Assembly (NCBI GenBank): GCA_032158295.1
Contig: CM063243.1
Location: 2,232,001 to 2,296,000, forward strand
Direction of reading: 5' to 3'
Source: Pycnopodia helianthoides
Lineage: Eukaryota > Echinodermata > Asteroidea > Forcipulatida > Asteriidae
Length of the DNA stretch: 64,000 nt
The position numbers and the translations under genes are program-made. Numbering within the stretch: position 1 is the stretch's first letter; every line of letters starts with the position of its first letter. Shown here in pieces: positions 33,237 through 45,200 of this stretch. The notes below the pieces were generated by a model. That model saw nothing but the letters and a program-made list of their open reading frames with translations. It made no database searches and was not told the DNA's origin.

Positions 33237-33740
33237 ATGGCAGCAAACTTCACTGTTTTCAGTATTCTTGTAGCTCTCCTTCAGTCGCATTTCCTGATCG
33301 TATCTCCCGCATGCATGTCCTGCAGGAGTCCATGGGCACGTTTTGGGAATCATTGCTACCTTTTCGGGACGGATGGCAAGACCTTTGATGAAGCTGAACA
33401 GCACTGTCAGGGTTTGTCACGCCTTGGCAGACCTTCTCATCTGGCGTCCATTATGAGCCAAGAGGAAAATAACTTCCTCCTCCAGCTTGCCACAGTGATG
33501 AACGGAGGGGTGTATCAGCCCTGGCTCGGCTACCGACGTGCAATCACGGATTCCTTCGCCTGGATCGACGGTAGCCCTTCCGGAAACTACACCAAGTGGG
33601 ACCAGGATCAACCCAGTGATGAAAATGGTACGGTGTCTTGTGTCGAGATGTTACGAAGTTCCTTGTGGATTGACCGGGCTTGCACTGAACTCAGGAAATT
33701 CATTTGCAAACGAACTGAAAGTTTTTCAGTTCAAAAGTGA
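33237..33740 (+). CDS. Secreted C-type lectin, copy D (167 aa), degenerate sugar site
   Basis: This has the same signal peptide and first half as copies B and C, with cysteines 29, 40, 57, 135, 149 and 157 in place, so the fold should form. In the binding loops the motif reads QPS (125-127) and the calcium motif WID (144-146), so key calcium ligands are missing. By family rules it should not bind sugar through calcium; it may bind another ligand, or be drifting. The leader is of the same class as copy B, with tttaaaaactg about 50 bases before the ATG. The C-terminal tail (ESFSVQK) matches copy B. Confidence 0.88.
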   Translation: MAANFTVFSILVALLQSHFLIVSPACMSCRSPWARFGNHCYLFGTDGKTFDEAEQHCQGLSRLGRPSHLASIMSQEENNFLLQLATVMNGGVYQPWLGYRRAITDSFAWIDGSPSGNYTKWDQDQPSDENGTVSCVEMLRSSLWIDRACTELRKFICKRTESFSVQK

Positions 33741-34115
33741 TGAGGATGTTGAAGGAGTTTAACCTTGCTCAAGCGTCAGCAAAATAAGTAGTATAAACTT
33801 AACTTTAAACTTGATGATAAGCTAATTGTAACATTAATTATAACTTCACTCTTTTTGAACACAATCCCACTAATTCATATTAAATAGTAAAGCCACCCGA
33901 ACGGTATGTCAACATAATTTTAGACTGCAATACAGTTCATCAAAACCAAGCATGAAAGCCTTGTTCTGCTACCGCCTGAAGTCGACTGGCAAAAAGAATA
34001 TATTAGGCAACAGTCGTCATAGTCAACAAACTTGTGTCTGAAGCACCCATCTTTTGGGGCCCAAATGGTTTATTCGTATCAAGAATTGTTCTATAAAACG
34101 GACGCATAGTAAGGT

Positions 34116-34370
34116 TTGACATCGGCATCACAGAAACCAAAATTACGCCGTGACAAGCAAGGACGTATACATTTCGAGATAAATCCAACTGATAATAAAC
34201 CGGATAACCGATTCAACGAGCGGTTAACCGAACAACCATTGCAGCACAGTCTGTCCGGAGGGACCACAACTGTTCTGCTACACCGACCAACCCTTAACAT
34301 AAGCGGTAATGGAGAGACTATGCCGAGGTACTTGAATCTATACAATCCAATTCAACTTTTTGTGGAATGA
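34116..34370 (+). CDS. Small ORF in the lectin 3' module (doubtful)
   Basis: Eighty-four codons are open here in unit D, with LSGGTTTVLLHRPTLNISGN and MPRYLNLYNPIQLFVE as the most protein-like parts. The same words can be read in unit B (LSGGTTPVLLHRPTLNISGD) and continue further as VTLANLPVWYRVGTH, but frames upstream are broken by stops and indels in units A and B. It may be an old exon carried along by the duplications. I do not recognise it. Confidence 0.2.
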   Translation: MTSASQKPKLRRDKQGRIHFEINPTDNKPDNRFNERLTEQPLQHSLSGGTTTVLLHRPTLNISGNGETMPRYLNLYNPIQLFVE

Positions 34371-35599
34371 CAATGCTGTGTACGAACTCAGATGTTACTT
34401 TAGCAAACTTACCAGTCTGGTACAGAGTGGGAACTCATTAACAAATTCACTGGCTCTACAGTTGACAACATCGGCCGTGTGTATGACTTAACGGCTTCGA
34501 CAGTGGCTATGGCTGGATCGCTGCTAAGGCATATTCTTCAACGTTGTCACTGCTCAACGGCCATAGCCGTAGCCGAAGTCGCTCAAGTCAGACGCCGGAT
34601 AATTCTCAACACACTTTAAAGATGCTGGGTCCGATTTGGGGCTGATTTGACCCACAAATTTAGATGTAAGACTAACATTGCCTTTTCATAGATTATCAGA
34701 AAGTTATAGGGCCCAAGCTTTCATAATAGGTGTTGAAAAAAGACAGAAAAAATCAAGAACAAAATCAAGTGCTAGTGAATTATTGTCGGGATCCCGACAT
34801 CAAATCACGTCCATCAGCCATGTACAACCTATGTTGCATGTTGCACGTATTTTGTACATTGTGGGAAATGAGAAAGTTTGCGTTTTTGGTTCTAACACTC
34901 TGGTTAATTTTTAACTACAATTTTTCATTTTCCACTAATTTTGAAATTTATATAGCAACTTGAGTTGTTTTTCAAAATGTTCAAACTGTTCGAACCAAAA
35001 TAAGCCATCGGTGCACTTTAAAAAATATTTTTAACGGCCTTTCAGTTTGTACCCTTTTGTTAGCAAAACAATTGGCTACATTTTTAATACTCCAAAATAT
35101 GGTTGCATCATCGAGATTAAGTGAGGGGATAGATCAGTTCCAAAAGGCCATTGTAAGCACAGAGTATAAATAAACACATTACAGCATTTTACTTGGCATA
35201 ACAATAGGCTCTTTGTAGTTTATTGAAGCCATGACCTAATTAAGTAGCAACTCAACTTTGAAGGGAGTTAATGAATATTGATCTACTGTAGGAGATACTG
35301 TCGCTCTCCTTCGGTCGCATTCCAGTATATTACGATATAGTATCATTTATAAAGGCCAATAATTGGCATACAACGAACACATTATTTCGAGTCCTTCAGC
35401 ACTGGCCCCTAACGCCGTGTAATCGTTATTCACAAGAACTGATGACGTCATTACAGACTCCCCAAAGACACCGGGACTGTAGAAAATAATATTTCCAATC
35501 TGACTTAATTTTCCCTTCGCGATCAGTAACAATCCGCTGACTACAAATCTAACTTAGACTAAAACCCTTAAGTGAGCGCTGGTAAAACTAAATCACGGC

Positions 35600-36250
35600 A
35601 CATTTCAATTATTTTGCTGTTTTCTCCAAAGTGCAATGCCCTGAGGGTGTCAAAGTCCTCGATATCAGACTGGACCATTCTACTTATCTAAGAAGGGGAT
35701 TAGATCCCAGACTTTTGTAGGTTTTTTTTTTGAGAGACTAAACAATATTTTCACTCATACACTAATAATCGTGCAGAAATACATACCATGCAGCTACCAA
35801 GATCAACCTTTTTGATAAAGTGACCATGGAGCCTTCTGTTCTTTCTAACAGGCTTCCATGTGTCTTGCTGACAGCCTGCGCTAGGTTCTGAAGTTTCAAA
35901 CACCCCCCCCCCCTGCAAATCAAACTTTTTGGCTTACTGGGGAGCCAGTAACTAGCGGAACCTTCCTGCATTTGTGTAATCCCTGGGATTACTCACGCAC
36001 TTAAGTGTTCCAAGTTCCTTCCCACAAGTTTTGCCGTTGCGATTGCCGATGTGGCAGGAGATTCTGTCCCCCCCCCCTCCCCATGCGGTGAACTGTGCGA
36101 AACTTCTCCTGATAGCGCCCTCTTTTGACTCAACCTCCTTCAGCCAAAAATGGGGGACAGAATCTCTGAGGGCGACGCCAGCACTTCACATGAGTTAACC
36201 GTGTGGGCTTTTACTTCGGCAGATAATTCCTCCCCTGTGCTTCATCCCTT
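35600..36250. repeat. Lectin-cluster flank with inverted copy at 57690-58340
   Basis: Reverse-complement matches include ggaccattctacttatctaa (with ttagataagtggaatggtcc near 58258), the tttgataaagtgaccatg segment (with catggccactttatcaaa near 58108), and gaaccttcctgcatttgtgt (with aaaatgcaggaaggttcc near 57977). An agattctgtccccc segment is also shared. It ties the right-hand lectin to this cluster as one inverted duplication. Confidence 0.65.
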
Positions 36251-36369
36251 TATTTAAAAAAAAAATGCTTTCTTTTAATTGTATATTTATTAACATTATA
36301 CAAGGCCTGGTTTTTTCCGCAAGTCCCAACACAGTGCTTATCACACTTTGGTGTAAGGGTGTGGAAAGA

Positions 36370-37022
36370 CAACATTATATCATTTATCCCGATGCAATTT
36401 TAAACATGAATGAAATAAAATAAGATACTCAGCGATCTTGAGAGCTTTGTGAGACCCGGTTACCTTTCAATTGTAACAAACCCAGTAATTATAGATTTAC
36501 TCTTTTTGAACAACAATCCCACTAGTATTAATATTAAAGGAACATTACAGAATTGGTTTTTGCTAACAAAACAGTTGCTGGCAGTGTAAGCACTTTATGT
36601 AATCCACCATATACATAAACTGACAAACCTGTAGAAGTTTCAGATCGATCGGCCATCTGGGTCATGAGAAAATAGTGAAAAACCGATTACACATTTGCAT
36701 AAAATCATATATATTCAACAAATGAATAAAACGCTCACTGAGCGATAAACTCCAATCGGAAAATTAGTTTATTAATTTCTCATCAAAAATGGCATTTCAG
36801 ACAGAAATATTTCAAGGGATGTTTTCTACTATCATAATCATTAGACCGTGTAAGTTATTATATCATTTATCCCGATGCAATTTTAACATGAATGAAATAA
36901 AATAAGATACTCAGCGATTCTTGAGAACTTTGTAAAGACCCGGTTATCTTTCAATTGTAACATACCCAGTAATTATAGATTTACTCTTTTTGAACAACAA
37001 TCCCACTAGTATTAATATTAAC
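36370..37022. repeat. Tandem duplication of about 160 bp flanking a MITE
   Basis: 36373-36533 and 36863-37018 are near-identical (tatatcatttatcccgatgc through actagtattaata). The first copy runs into the MITE at TTAA. The second runs on as ttaactagtaaagcc, the uninterrupted target as also seen in the lectin units. So one copy is filled and one is empty. Confidence 0.7.
36534..36859. mobile_element. TTAA MITE, copy 1 (3' end cut)
   Basis: It begins TTAA-AGGAACATTACAGAATTGG and follows the family (see 42612-42996) up to ttagaccgtgtaagtta, then stops where the tandem duplication begins. The other end is lost. Confidence 0.75.
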
Positions 37023-37139
37023 TAGTAAAGCCAAGTCGGTATGTTAAGAAAGGGCTCGACAGCATCAAACTCGACAATACAAAAATAATTAACACTGCGG
37101 TTTGGGGAAACCCCCTACCTGGCGGTAAGTTAGCTGTGG

Positions 37140-37314
37140 AGGGCGCACTGTAAGATGGCACTGGGTGCTAATTTGAACGATCGATGCTTACGTTCCATTG
37201 GTCAATGTTCAGTGTAAACAACTGATTTGAAAAACAGCTGGCGATGGTTGCGGATGTTTTTACACGCACGGGAAGTTTGAATTGAATTCCGAAGTTACAC
37301 TGATCCCGTTGGTT
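37140..37314 (+). promoter_or_regulatory. Possible promoter and 5' UTR exon of the katanin-like gene
   Basis: The first coding exon at 39233 begins right after an acceptor (ttacatgtag) with the ATG at its start, so a noncoding first exon should lie upstream. A strong donor, ggtt|gtaagt, is found at 37315, in a less AT-rich region with an inverted CCAAT box (attggtcaat near 37197). This is the best candidate, not a proven one. Confidence 0.3.
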
Positions 37315-37906
37315 GTAAGTTTTAAAATATGTAGTTTAAAAGTAGCAAGTTTATTACTCACTAGCCTCGTGTCTTCGTGAAGTTATGTGCTTTTTGCCTC
37401 TCTAATCTAGGGCCCTAATCTACCAGGCCTGTATGCTTCATTCTAGAAAGGGAAAGGGCACCAAGGCATTCTCTCCTCGGTGAAGGGCACCCTATGAGGA
37501 AATTGTAAATTTCTATTGGAGCATTTCAAGGGCACCAAGGTAATGACCAGGGGGCATCGAGGCAATCGCCTTCGTGAAGTATCAGGCCTGATCTACTCTC
37601 CGGAGACAGTCTTACCAACTTACTTGGCCTAGTATTAGTAATTTTATAGTAAATTATGAAAAAACAGCAGATGAAATTTCGTTCGCAGCGTAGGCTATGT
37701 AGTTCAAAGGATTTTTACCCAGGGCGTCAGTGCAGCGCAACGGCCGGACACTGATGTCCTACACCAGGGCTAGAGACCTCCCTCGTTTCATTTCTTTCCT
37801 CTTGACTTCTGACTGCATGCTCTGTCTAGTCACTAGTGCTCTGCCATGGAGGTTACACCAAAAATCTTGCTAAAGTTTGGTCGGTAGAATGCCAAATTAC
37901 TGCCTA

Positions 37907-37953
37907 GGGTCAAATATTAAATACTATAGGCTATAGTATTTAATATTTGACCC
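37907..37953. repeat. Perfect 23 bp palindrome with one-base centre
   Basis: Positions 37907-37929 (gggtcaaatattaaatacta...) and 37931-37953 are exact reverse complements with a single g between them. Such a tight cruciform-forming sequence is rare by chance. No flanking target duplication was seen. Confidence 0.8.
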
Positions 37954-38824
37954 TTCACCGTTCACATCTTAAGTTTCTAAACACTAAACAGGCACTAATT
38001 TGAGTAATTGAAAATAAAAGCAAGGAGCACCACTTAAATAACGAGATAGAAATTTCCAGGGTTAAAGACGTCAGGCCTTTAACTTTTTTTTCATTTTTTT
38101 TTTCATTAAGATTAACCATAGTCCATGACCATAGGTCCTTTTGGTTGGAAAGCAGTTTGCAAAAGTTTTTCTCAGATATGGATATAAATAAACTAGTCCA
38201 AACAACGCATTTTTAACCATGGACTCCCCTACTCCTTCCCTTTGCTTTACACAATATGATATGTATGACTAAGGTTTGTTCTGCTATTGTCTCAATCATA
38301 ATGAACCTCATTTAATTATATACTACTAGTACTAACTACTTCTTACAAGTTACTAGTTACTACATAATTCTAGGACTAGGAGTAGGACTCCCCATAGAGG
38401 TTTTTTTTTTCTTACAATGGTTGGACACAGAATGATAATGTCCCATCCAATGTTAAAAATTAGTCGTGTCCATAAACTGGGATGAAGAAAAAACAATGTT
38501 ATTTTGTTAATCTTGTATGTATGTTGTACTTTTGTTGTAGTAAAACTGAACAATTCGCAAGTATTCCTTTTCACCTTGAAGCTGCATGCTAAGACTAAGA
38601 GGAAAAGCGAGCTAGCCACTAACTTACTCAGACAGTACAATGTAGGCCTACATGTAACTTACTTAGCGTCGTAGTGCCAATACGTTGGACTCGCTCGCTT
38701 TCAAGTCCAACATATTGCCTCTAATTATTGGGCTAGCCTAGCTTAATGAATCCTTCTGCAGGACAATCTCAAATTGGACAAAGATCTGATTCACGTACTT
38801 CAATTCAGCCGCATAGCAGGGACT

Positions 38825-39135
38825 TTTTTGGTGGGGGGGGGGCATTGCTTTCAAGTGGGAGGGGGGGGCCAAGGGGGAATGGGTATGTCAGAGGTGGGGG
38901 TCATGCTTTTATTTTGAGGGGGGGAGCTGCAGGGAGCCACCATCCTCTTATATTCTTGGCATTTTGTGGCCGCGGTAGTTCCTGATCGCGACCACTCACT
39001 ACATTCGATTATACAAACACGCATTTTCCTCTTTTTTCCCTTTCTTTTTCTTTTTCTTTTTGCGAGTACTATCGCAATTTTTTTTGTGGGGGGCACTGAA
39101 AAGTTGTGGCACCCCCCCCTAGCCCCCTCCGCTCC
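38825..39135. repeat. Poly-G and poly-C rich repeat
   Basis: It holds several runs of 7-10 G, a tctttttctttttctttttg tract and a run of C before tagccccctccgctccttgg. Similar G and C runs occur at 21890-22015, 25927-26010, 35905-35915, 36070 and 52240-52255. It is a low-complexity or old dispersed repeat just upstream of the first coding exon of the katanin-like gene. Confidence 0.5.
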
Positions 39136-39232
39136 TTGGCTATGTCACTGCAGTTAACTAAACTCATTTTTTAATTACATAATATTCTCTTATAAAAACT
39201 GACTTAATTCGTTTTGCTTTTGTTACATGTAG

Positions 39233-42200
39233 ATGGCTGATGCAAGAATACACCAAGCTGCAATGAATGCTGGAGGAGGGTTTATCCGATGGGACTGGAA
39301 TAAAAATAAATACGTGTGGGTCGGCAAGAATGAAATGCAGAAGAGATCAGAGAACAAGGTGGGTAGTCATTGTATACTCGGAAATGATGGCAGAACAAAC
39401 CTAGAACTATGAGGTTCATTCCGCTATCGTTCAGGGAAACGATAGCCGAACAAGTCTCATAGTTCTAGTAGTGGGTAGTCATTGAGTAGCTCCTACCTAG
39501 TCCTAGAACTATTAGGTCCATTTCTGCTATCTTGAACAAACCTCATAGTTCTAGCCGTAGCTAGTCAATGAGTACTCCTATCAGTACTAGAACTATGACT
39601 GAGGTTCATTCTGCTATTTTTCACGGAAACGATAGCGGAACAAACCTCATACTATGAGTCATAGTTCTAAGAGTCCTGCCTAGTCCTAGAACTATGAGGT
39701 TCATTCCGCTATCATTCACGGAAATGATAGCCGAACAAACCTCATAGTTCTAGGAGTAGCTAGTCAATTGAGTACTCCTATCTAGGTAGTAAGTACTAGA
39801 ACTGAGACTGAGGTTCATTCTGCTATTATTCACGGAAACGATAGCGGAACAAACCTCATACTATGAGTCATAGTTCTAAGAGTACCTAGTCATTAAACAC
39901 TCCCACTAGTCTCTGTGAGGTTTGTTCCACTTTTGTTCGTGGAGAGGATAGCAGAACAAACCTCATACATGTAGCTACGGGAGAAGTCATTGAGCTGGAA
40001 GTAAAAAAGTAAATTAAGCTCATTGGCCAGTGTCTAAATAAACCTTTATCAACATTCTCAATGCACCATGGGTAATGATGGAAATGTCCTGAATGTGGAT
40101 GACAAACTATTAAAACTAAATGCTGTTTGTGTAGGTCATGTAGGTGCAGTAGCATGTACATGTATGTCAGCAACTTTTTCACTCTTTTTTAAAATTTAAA
40201 TACAGACTCCTTGAAAGAGTTAAGTGCTGTTTTTTTACAAAGTTTGTTTTTCTTGATGCAAGAATTACAATAAGTGGTGCATTTACATGTAGTTTAAAAT
40301 TGGGGGTTCCCTTCCCTGGCTTAAGGACGATATTGCCACAGCTGTCAACTGTCAGATGGTACCTAAGCTGTGGTTTTGAAAAAGACCTTCTAAAGGCGCT
40401 ATGGGCTGCAGCTGCATGCACAAGTGCGTGCTGGGGTAAGTGTTCCAGGTACTGTTCCAGGCAGACTTGACAGAATAGCTAGCTTTCAATAACGTTGATC
40501 ATTTTGTATTATATTTCTTTTTTAGAAACTACCAACACCATCACCGTATGAACAGAATCTGGCCGCTCTCAAAAAGTGAGTAACGATGGTGACAGCTTAC
40601 CCGCAAAATAAAACTGCCGACGTTAAAGCAAGAGACGTGATTGGCTAAAAGTATCAGCCTTGCAGAACCTGACAAACCAAATATGAAGATATCAATATAT
40701 AATTATAAGCAATAATATGCGACCTGGAATATACTTTCCCAAGGGCACAAACTTGCACGTGTACAAGATGTGTTTACTCAGCCTCGCTACCATGGGCGGC
40801 GCGCCATATCGATACCTCTCGTCACTAACCCCTGATTGGCTCCCAAAAGTGACTACCATGCGTGCACGCTTGTTTAAAAAATTCTGAGCGCTTGTATGGC
40901 GCTTGTAGGCGCTTAGTACGCGGCTGTGAAATGCAAGTATTTTGACGCGATCCAATTTCAAATGAATCATGTTTTTACACTGTCACCCTAAACTGCATAG
41001 AAATAGACATATCACAAGATCAAAGAAGAATAAGAGGGGACCAGTTGCTCTTTGACTTTAGGCCTTATTTGCGGGTTACCATACTTGAGCGGGCACAGAG
41101 AGTGGATCGGCCACAGGCCTAACTAAAATGTGCTGTATATGAGTATTGATTTGATGACAGAAAGCATTGTTCAAACTTTTAACGTGAGTTTCTAGAATTC
41201 AGTCCTGACAATTTCAACAGATGTCCATTCTGAGTAGAGATGAGTTTATGAAGTTAAAAGTTTTCACAGATTAGGTCATAGTGTGAGATTAGTTCATAAT
41301 GTGTTTTAAGGTAATGGTTTTGGTGGTAACTATTTTATCATTACATTCTCCTGTAGACAATCAGAGTACACTGATCAAAACGTTGAGTTGTCACCGCCCG
41401 GTTCTTTTTCAAACCATCACAACTCATAGAGAGGTTTACATGTATACGTACATGGTACTAGATTAGATTAGTACAAGAAAGTTACATTTACAAAAGCTAG
41501 TATGGGGTTGAACAAAGAAAAATTGACTAGAGCGGGATTTGAACCAACGACCTCCGGATTAACGTACCGGCGCTCTACCAACTGAGCTATCTAGCCCTAT
41601 ATTTATTTACAAAAGCTATGTAAATTTTACAAGAATTTGTTTTCTGGGTGTTGTCATAAAAAAACTTGTCCTCTGGTTTTGTTTTTTTGTTGCAGGCAGC
41701 GGAACCACAACCAACCATCCTTCAAAGTTCCAGTAAAGAAAGCATACAGGCAGCCATTACAACTGTCGAACAAGCAAATCAGGGTGTGTGTGTTTTATTG
41801 GAGGGCACAATGAGCAATGCTAACCATCAATACGTACAGTATGATTTGCAAATAAGTTGTTTTAACTGGCACTTGAAGCACATGGCCAACATCCGTAATT
41901 GTTAAAGACCAGTATCGGCACTTTATGTGACCCAACAATACATGAAATAACAAATTCTGCAATAGGCTCAATCGTTCATCAGAGTCACAGAAAATAGTTT
42001 TAAAAATCCATTTACACTGTTTTAGATTACTATAGTTTTGGTCTTGCAAGATCAAAACTTTAGCATTTTAGACAAAAGTATTTCAAGTAAAGAGCTGCTT
42101 AAGCAATTCTGAAAGACGGATACCAACCAAAATATCATGTTATGTGCACAGTTTGTGACTGGTTCCTTGTTTATTTTTGCTGAGCAGAATTTTTGTAAGC

Positions 42201-45200
42201 CAAATTTTCTGCACTCGGCTCTATGGAACTGGGTCCAGAACTTAAGTTCCCTGTGCGAGGCGCTCTGCCACAACTTGCTTCAACAACATTGCTTACTTTG
42301 CTAAACAGCATTTTTTCTGGAAACGCAAACTATTTCTCATTAACCTTTGTCTAATCTCAGGACATTCTTGTGAGGTTTCAAAAGCCAAACTTGGCAGTAT
42401 TTAACTGCAAATGTTTTTTTTAATTTCCGTACAGCCATCGTCAAAGGGTCAAAAAGCAAAAGGTGAGGTTCATAAGAAGGAGCGAGCAGTCAACCCTGTC
42501 AGCCGTGATGATCTGGTGAAGATTAGAGAGAGAGCTAATAAGGAGAATCAATCTGAGCCTTCAGCCAGGGTAGAGGCAATCATCCCTGCCCCACCAGCCG
42601 AGGTATTCAGATTAAAGGAACATTACAGAATTGGTTTTTGCTAACAAAACAGTTGCTGGCAGTGTAAGCACTTTATGTAATCCACCATATACATAAACTG
42701 ACAAACCTGTAGTAGTTTGAGATTGATCGGCCATTTGGGTCATAAGAAAACAGTGAAAAAGCGATTACACATTGCATGAAATCATATAGATTCAACAAAT
42801 GAATAAAACGCTCACTGAGCAATAAACTCCAATCGGAAAATTCATTTCTCATCAAATATGGCATTTCAGACAGAAATATTTCAAGGGATGTTTTCTACTA
42901 TCATCATCATTAGACCGTGTAAGTTTTATGTAAATCTGTGATCCAAAAGTATACTTTACAAGTTTGTTTCTTACCAATTTTGTAATGTTCCTTTAAGTGC
43001 TTAACTCATTCCAACATTCGAACCTAAGAATTTATGCATGTTCTTGATAGACATTCGGAAATTTAAACTCACTGAAAAGCAATGAAGATAGTCAACTAAC
43101 TTCAGTAATTTTTATTCTGAAGTTTGGCATGTAGTGTGCCGAGTGGTTTAGTGCACTGGATTCATGAGTTCTGGTGGCTGAGTCTTCAGGGTGTGGGTTC
43201 GAATCCCGGTTAGGACATTTGTGTCCTTGAGCAAGACACTTGACTATAAATGCTTCTCTTCACTTAGGGGTAAATGGGTTACCTGTGAGGGCAGAGAGGG
43301 TTCTTGTGATTGATTTAGCTTGGTGTGCTGCATGTACATACTTGGCAGCACGGGCTGTATGTACCCCCAAGGGAGCTGAGTTGGTTTGAGGAATGAAATA
43401 AATGGCCCAGGGACCCGGGTAATATACCAAGCGCAATGATCATAAGAGCTGTTATTAATTATTTACCCACAAAAAGTTGTAATAATAATAATACTCAATT
43501 CTTATGTAGCACTGCCATGAGGCGTTTCAAAGCACTCTTAAAAAGAAAGAAAAAAAGACAGGTATGCAGGGCTATGTTTGAATTAAGACACCCATATAAT
43601 TTCATGGCAATTATGTAATAATTTTTTTCAGTTGTTAGCCGGACATAGCACGTTCGTCTCCATTGTGTCCAACCGAGCGCTTCATCTGAACGCTGCTCTG
43701 ACCTTCTGGAGACAGGACCCTGGATCTCTCTTCTCCTACTTGATTCGTACTGGGGATGACTCGCTCACCGTTGACGTCTTGCCGATTCTTACAATGAGGT
43801 ATAGCTGGGCTGACAAACAAATCTTAAAGCTTGCATTATGGAAACAGTCTCCTTGAGAGGTACTCTGCAATTTGTGCTCTCAAAATCGCAACTAAATGAC
43901 CATATGATCAACTTTTTTTTATTTTGTTTACGTATTCTGTTTTTGGTAACACCATGTGATTATATTTGATTTGCTGTGTAGAATTGCTCTTACAAGAACT
44001 TGTCCTGCTGTTTATCTACTGGACCACAAAAGAATTTGGAGATTACCGAGTTCAAATAAGAACTTGTTCTGCTGTTTATCTACTGCTGTGCAGTAGATTC
44101 AATCTACTGATTGGGAATTGGGAGACTACCAAGTTCAAATAAGAACTTGTCCTGCTGTTTATCAACTATGGTGAAGTAAATTGGGAATCAGGAGACTACA
44201 CTATTCAAATAAGAACTTGTTCAGCTATTTGTCTACCGCCCTGGAGTAGATTGGGATTACTGGAGAAGTTGATCTGCTGTTAATCTTCTACCAAATCTCA
44301 AAAAGTTTAAGACTCTCTAAATCAAGTAAATGTACTCACAAAGTGTTAAGTGGCTTCAGGAAACATTTTCAAACAAAACATATCAATAAAAAATGGCTCC
44401 TTAATCCAAGTGTTTCCTTTTTTTCTTTTTGCAGTCTTGTTCGTCAGACGACAAAGGCCAAGCAGATATCGATGGGTGCCTGGTTGGACTTCCTACCAAC
44501 GCTACATAAACTACTCAGCAGCAAGTTTGCAGAGTAAGTACAGTGTGTCTTACCAAAAATCACACTGAACCTTAATTTGTGAATTTCAAAGCTCTACTTT
44601 AACAAATCTGGAGATGTGGGAGGGGGTTGAGGGATTGTGTAAAGAAAATAAGTAAAAATTAAAGTAAATAAACACATAAGATTTGGGGTTTAACCCTACT
44701 ACATCGATGTGTGATAAGCACTGTATACTCAGTGCCCCCCCCCAGAGTCCTGTGGAAACAAATCCACAATCATACTACTCGGGTAGGATTCGAACCCACA
44801 ACCCCCACACTATTAAAGCCCGCACCATGTGGACATGTAGGTTAGCCCTTGTACTCATCCTATTTTTGTCAAAGGACCCAAAATTAATATCATGCCTGGT
44901 TTGAGTTTTGGGGGGATGAGGTTGGCCGAGTGGTTTCTTTTTCCTGCCTTTTACCTCTGTGGACCACTGTGGTTCGAATCCCACCTCAGACTGAAACCTT
45001 GCATGTGTATTGAGTTTTCAGCCCTTACCTGATTGCATGGGTTTTCCCCCACATCTACAACTAAACATTTCTTCATCCTCTCCTATTCATCTTAATATTG
45101 GGGCTAATTGATATGTTATAAAATAACTAAACAATTTATGTCAGTAAGCATGTCTTTGTCTCTAACAACTCATAATTGCTAATTAATCCGCAGCTATATT

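Noticed and set aside
39401..39965. CRISPR array
   Set aside because: Units are hairpins with variable length and similar spacers, in an intron of an animal gene; no cas-like gene.
41525..41596. Functional tRNA(Asn) gene
   Set aside because: Mismatches in anticodon and T stems, C in place of the universal T before the anticodon, and a SINE tail shared with another copy.
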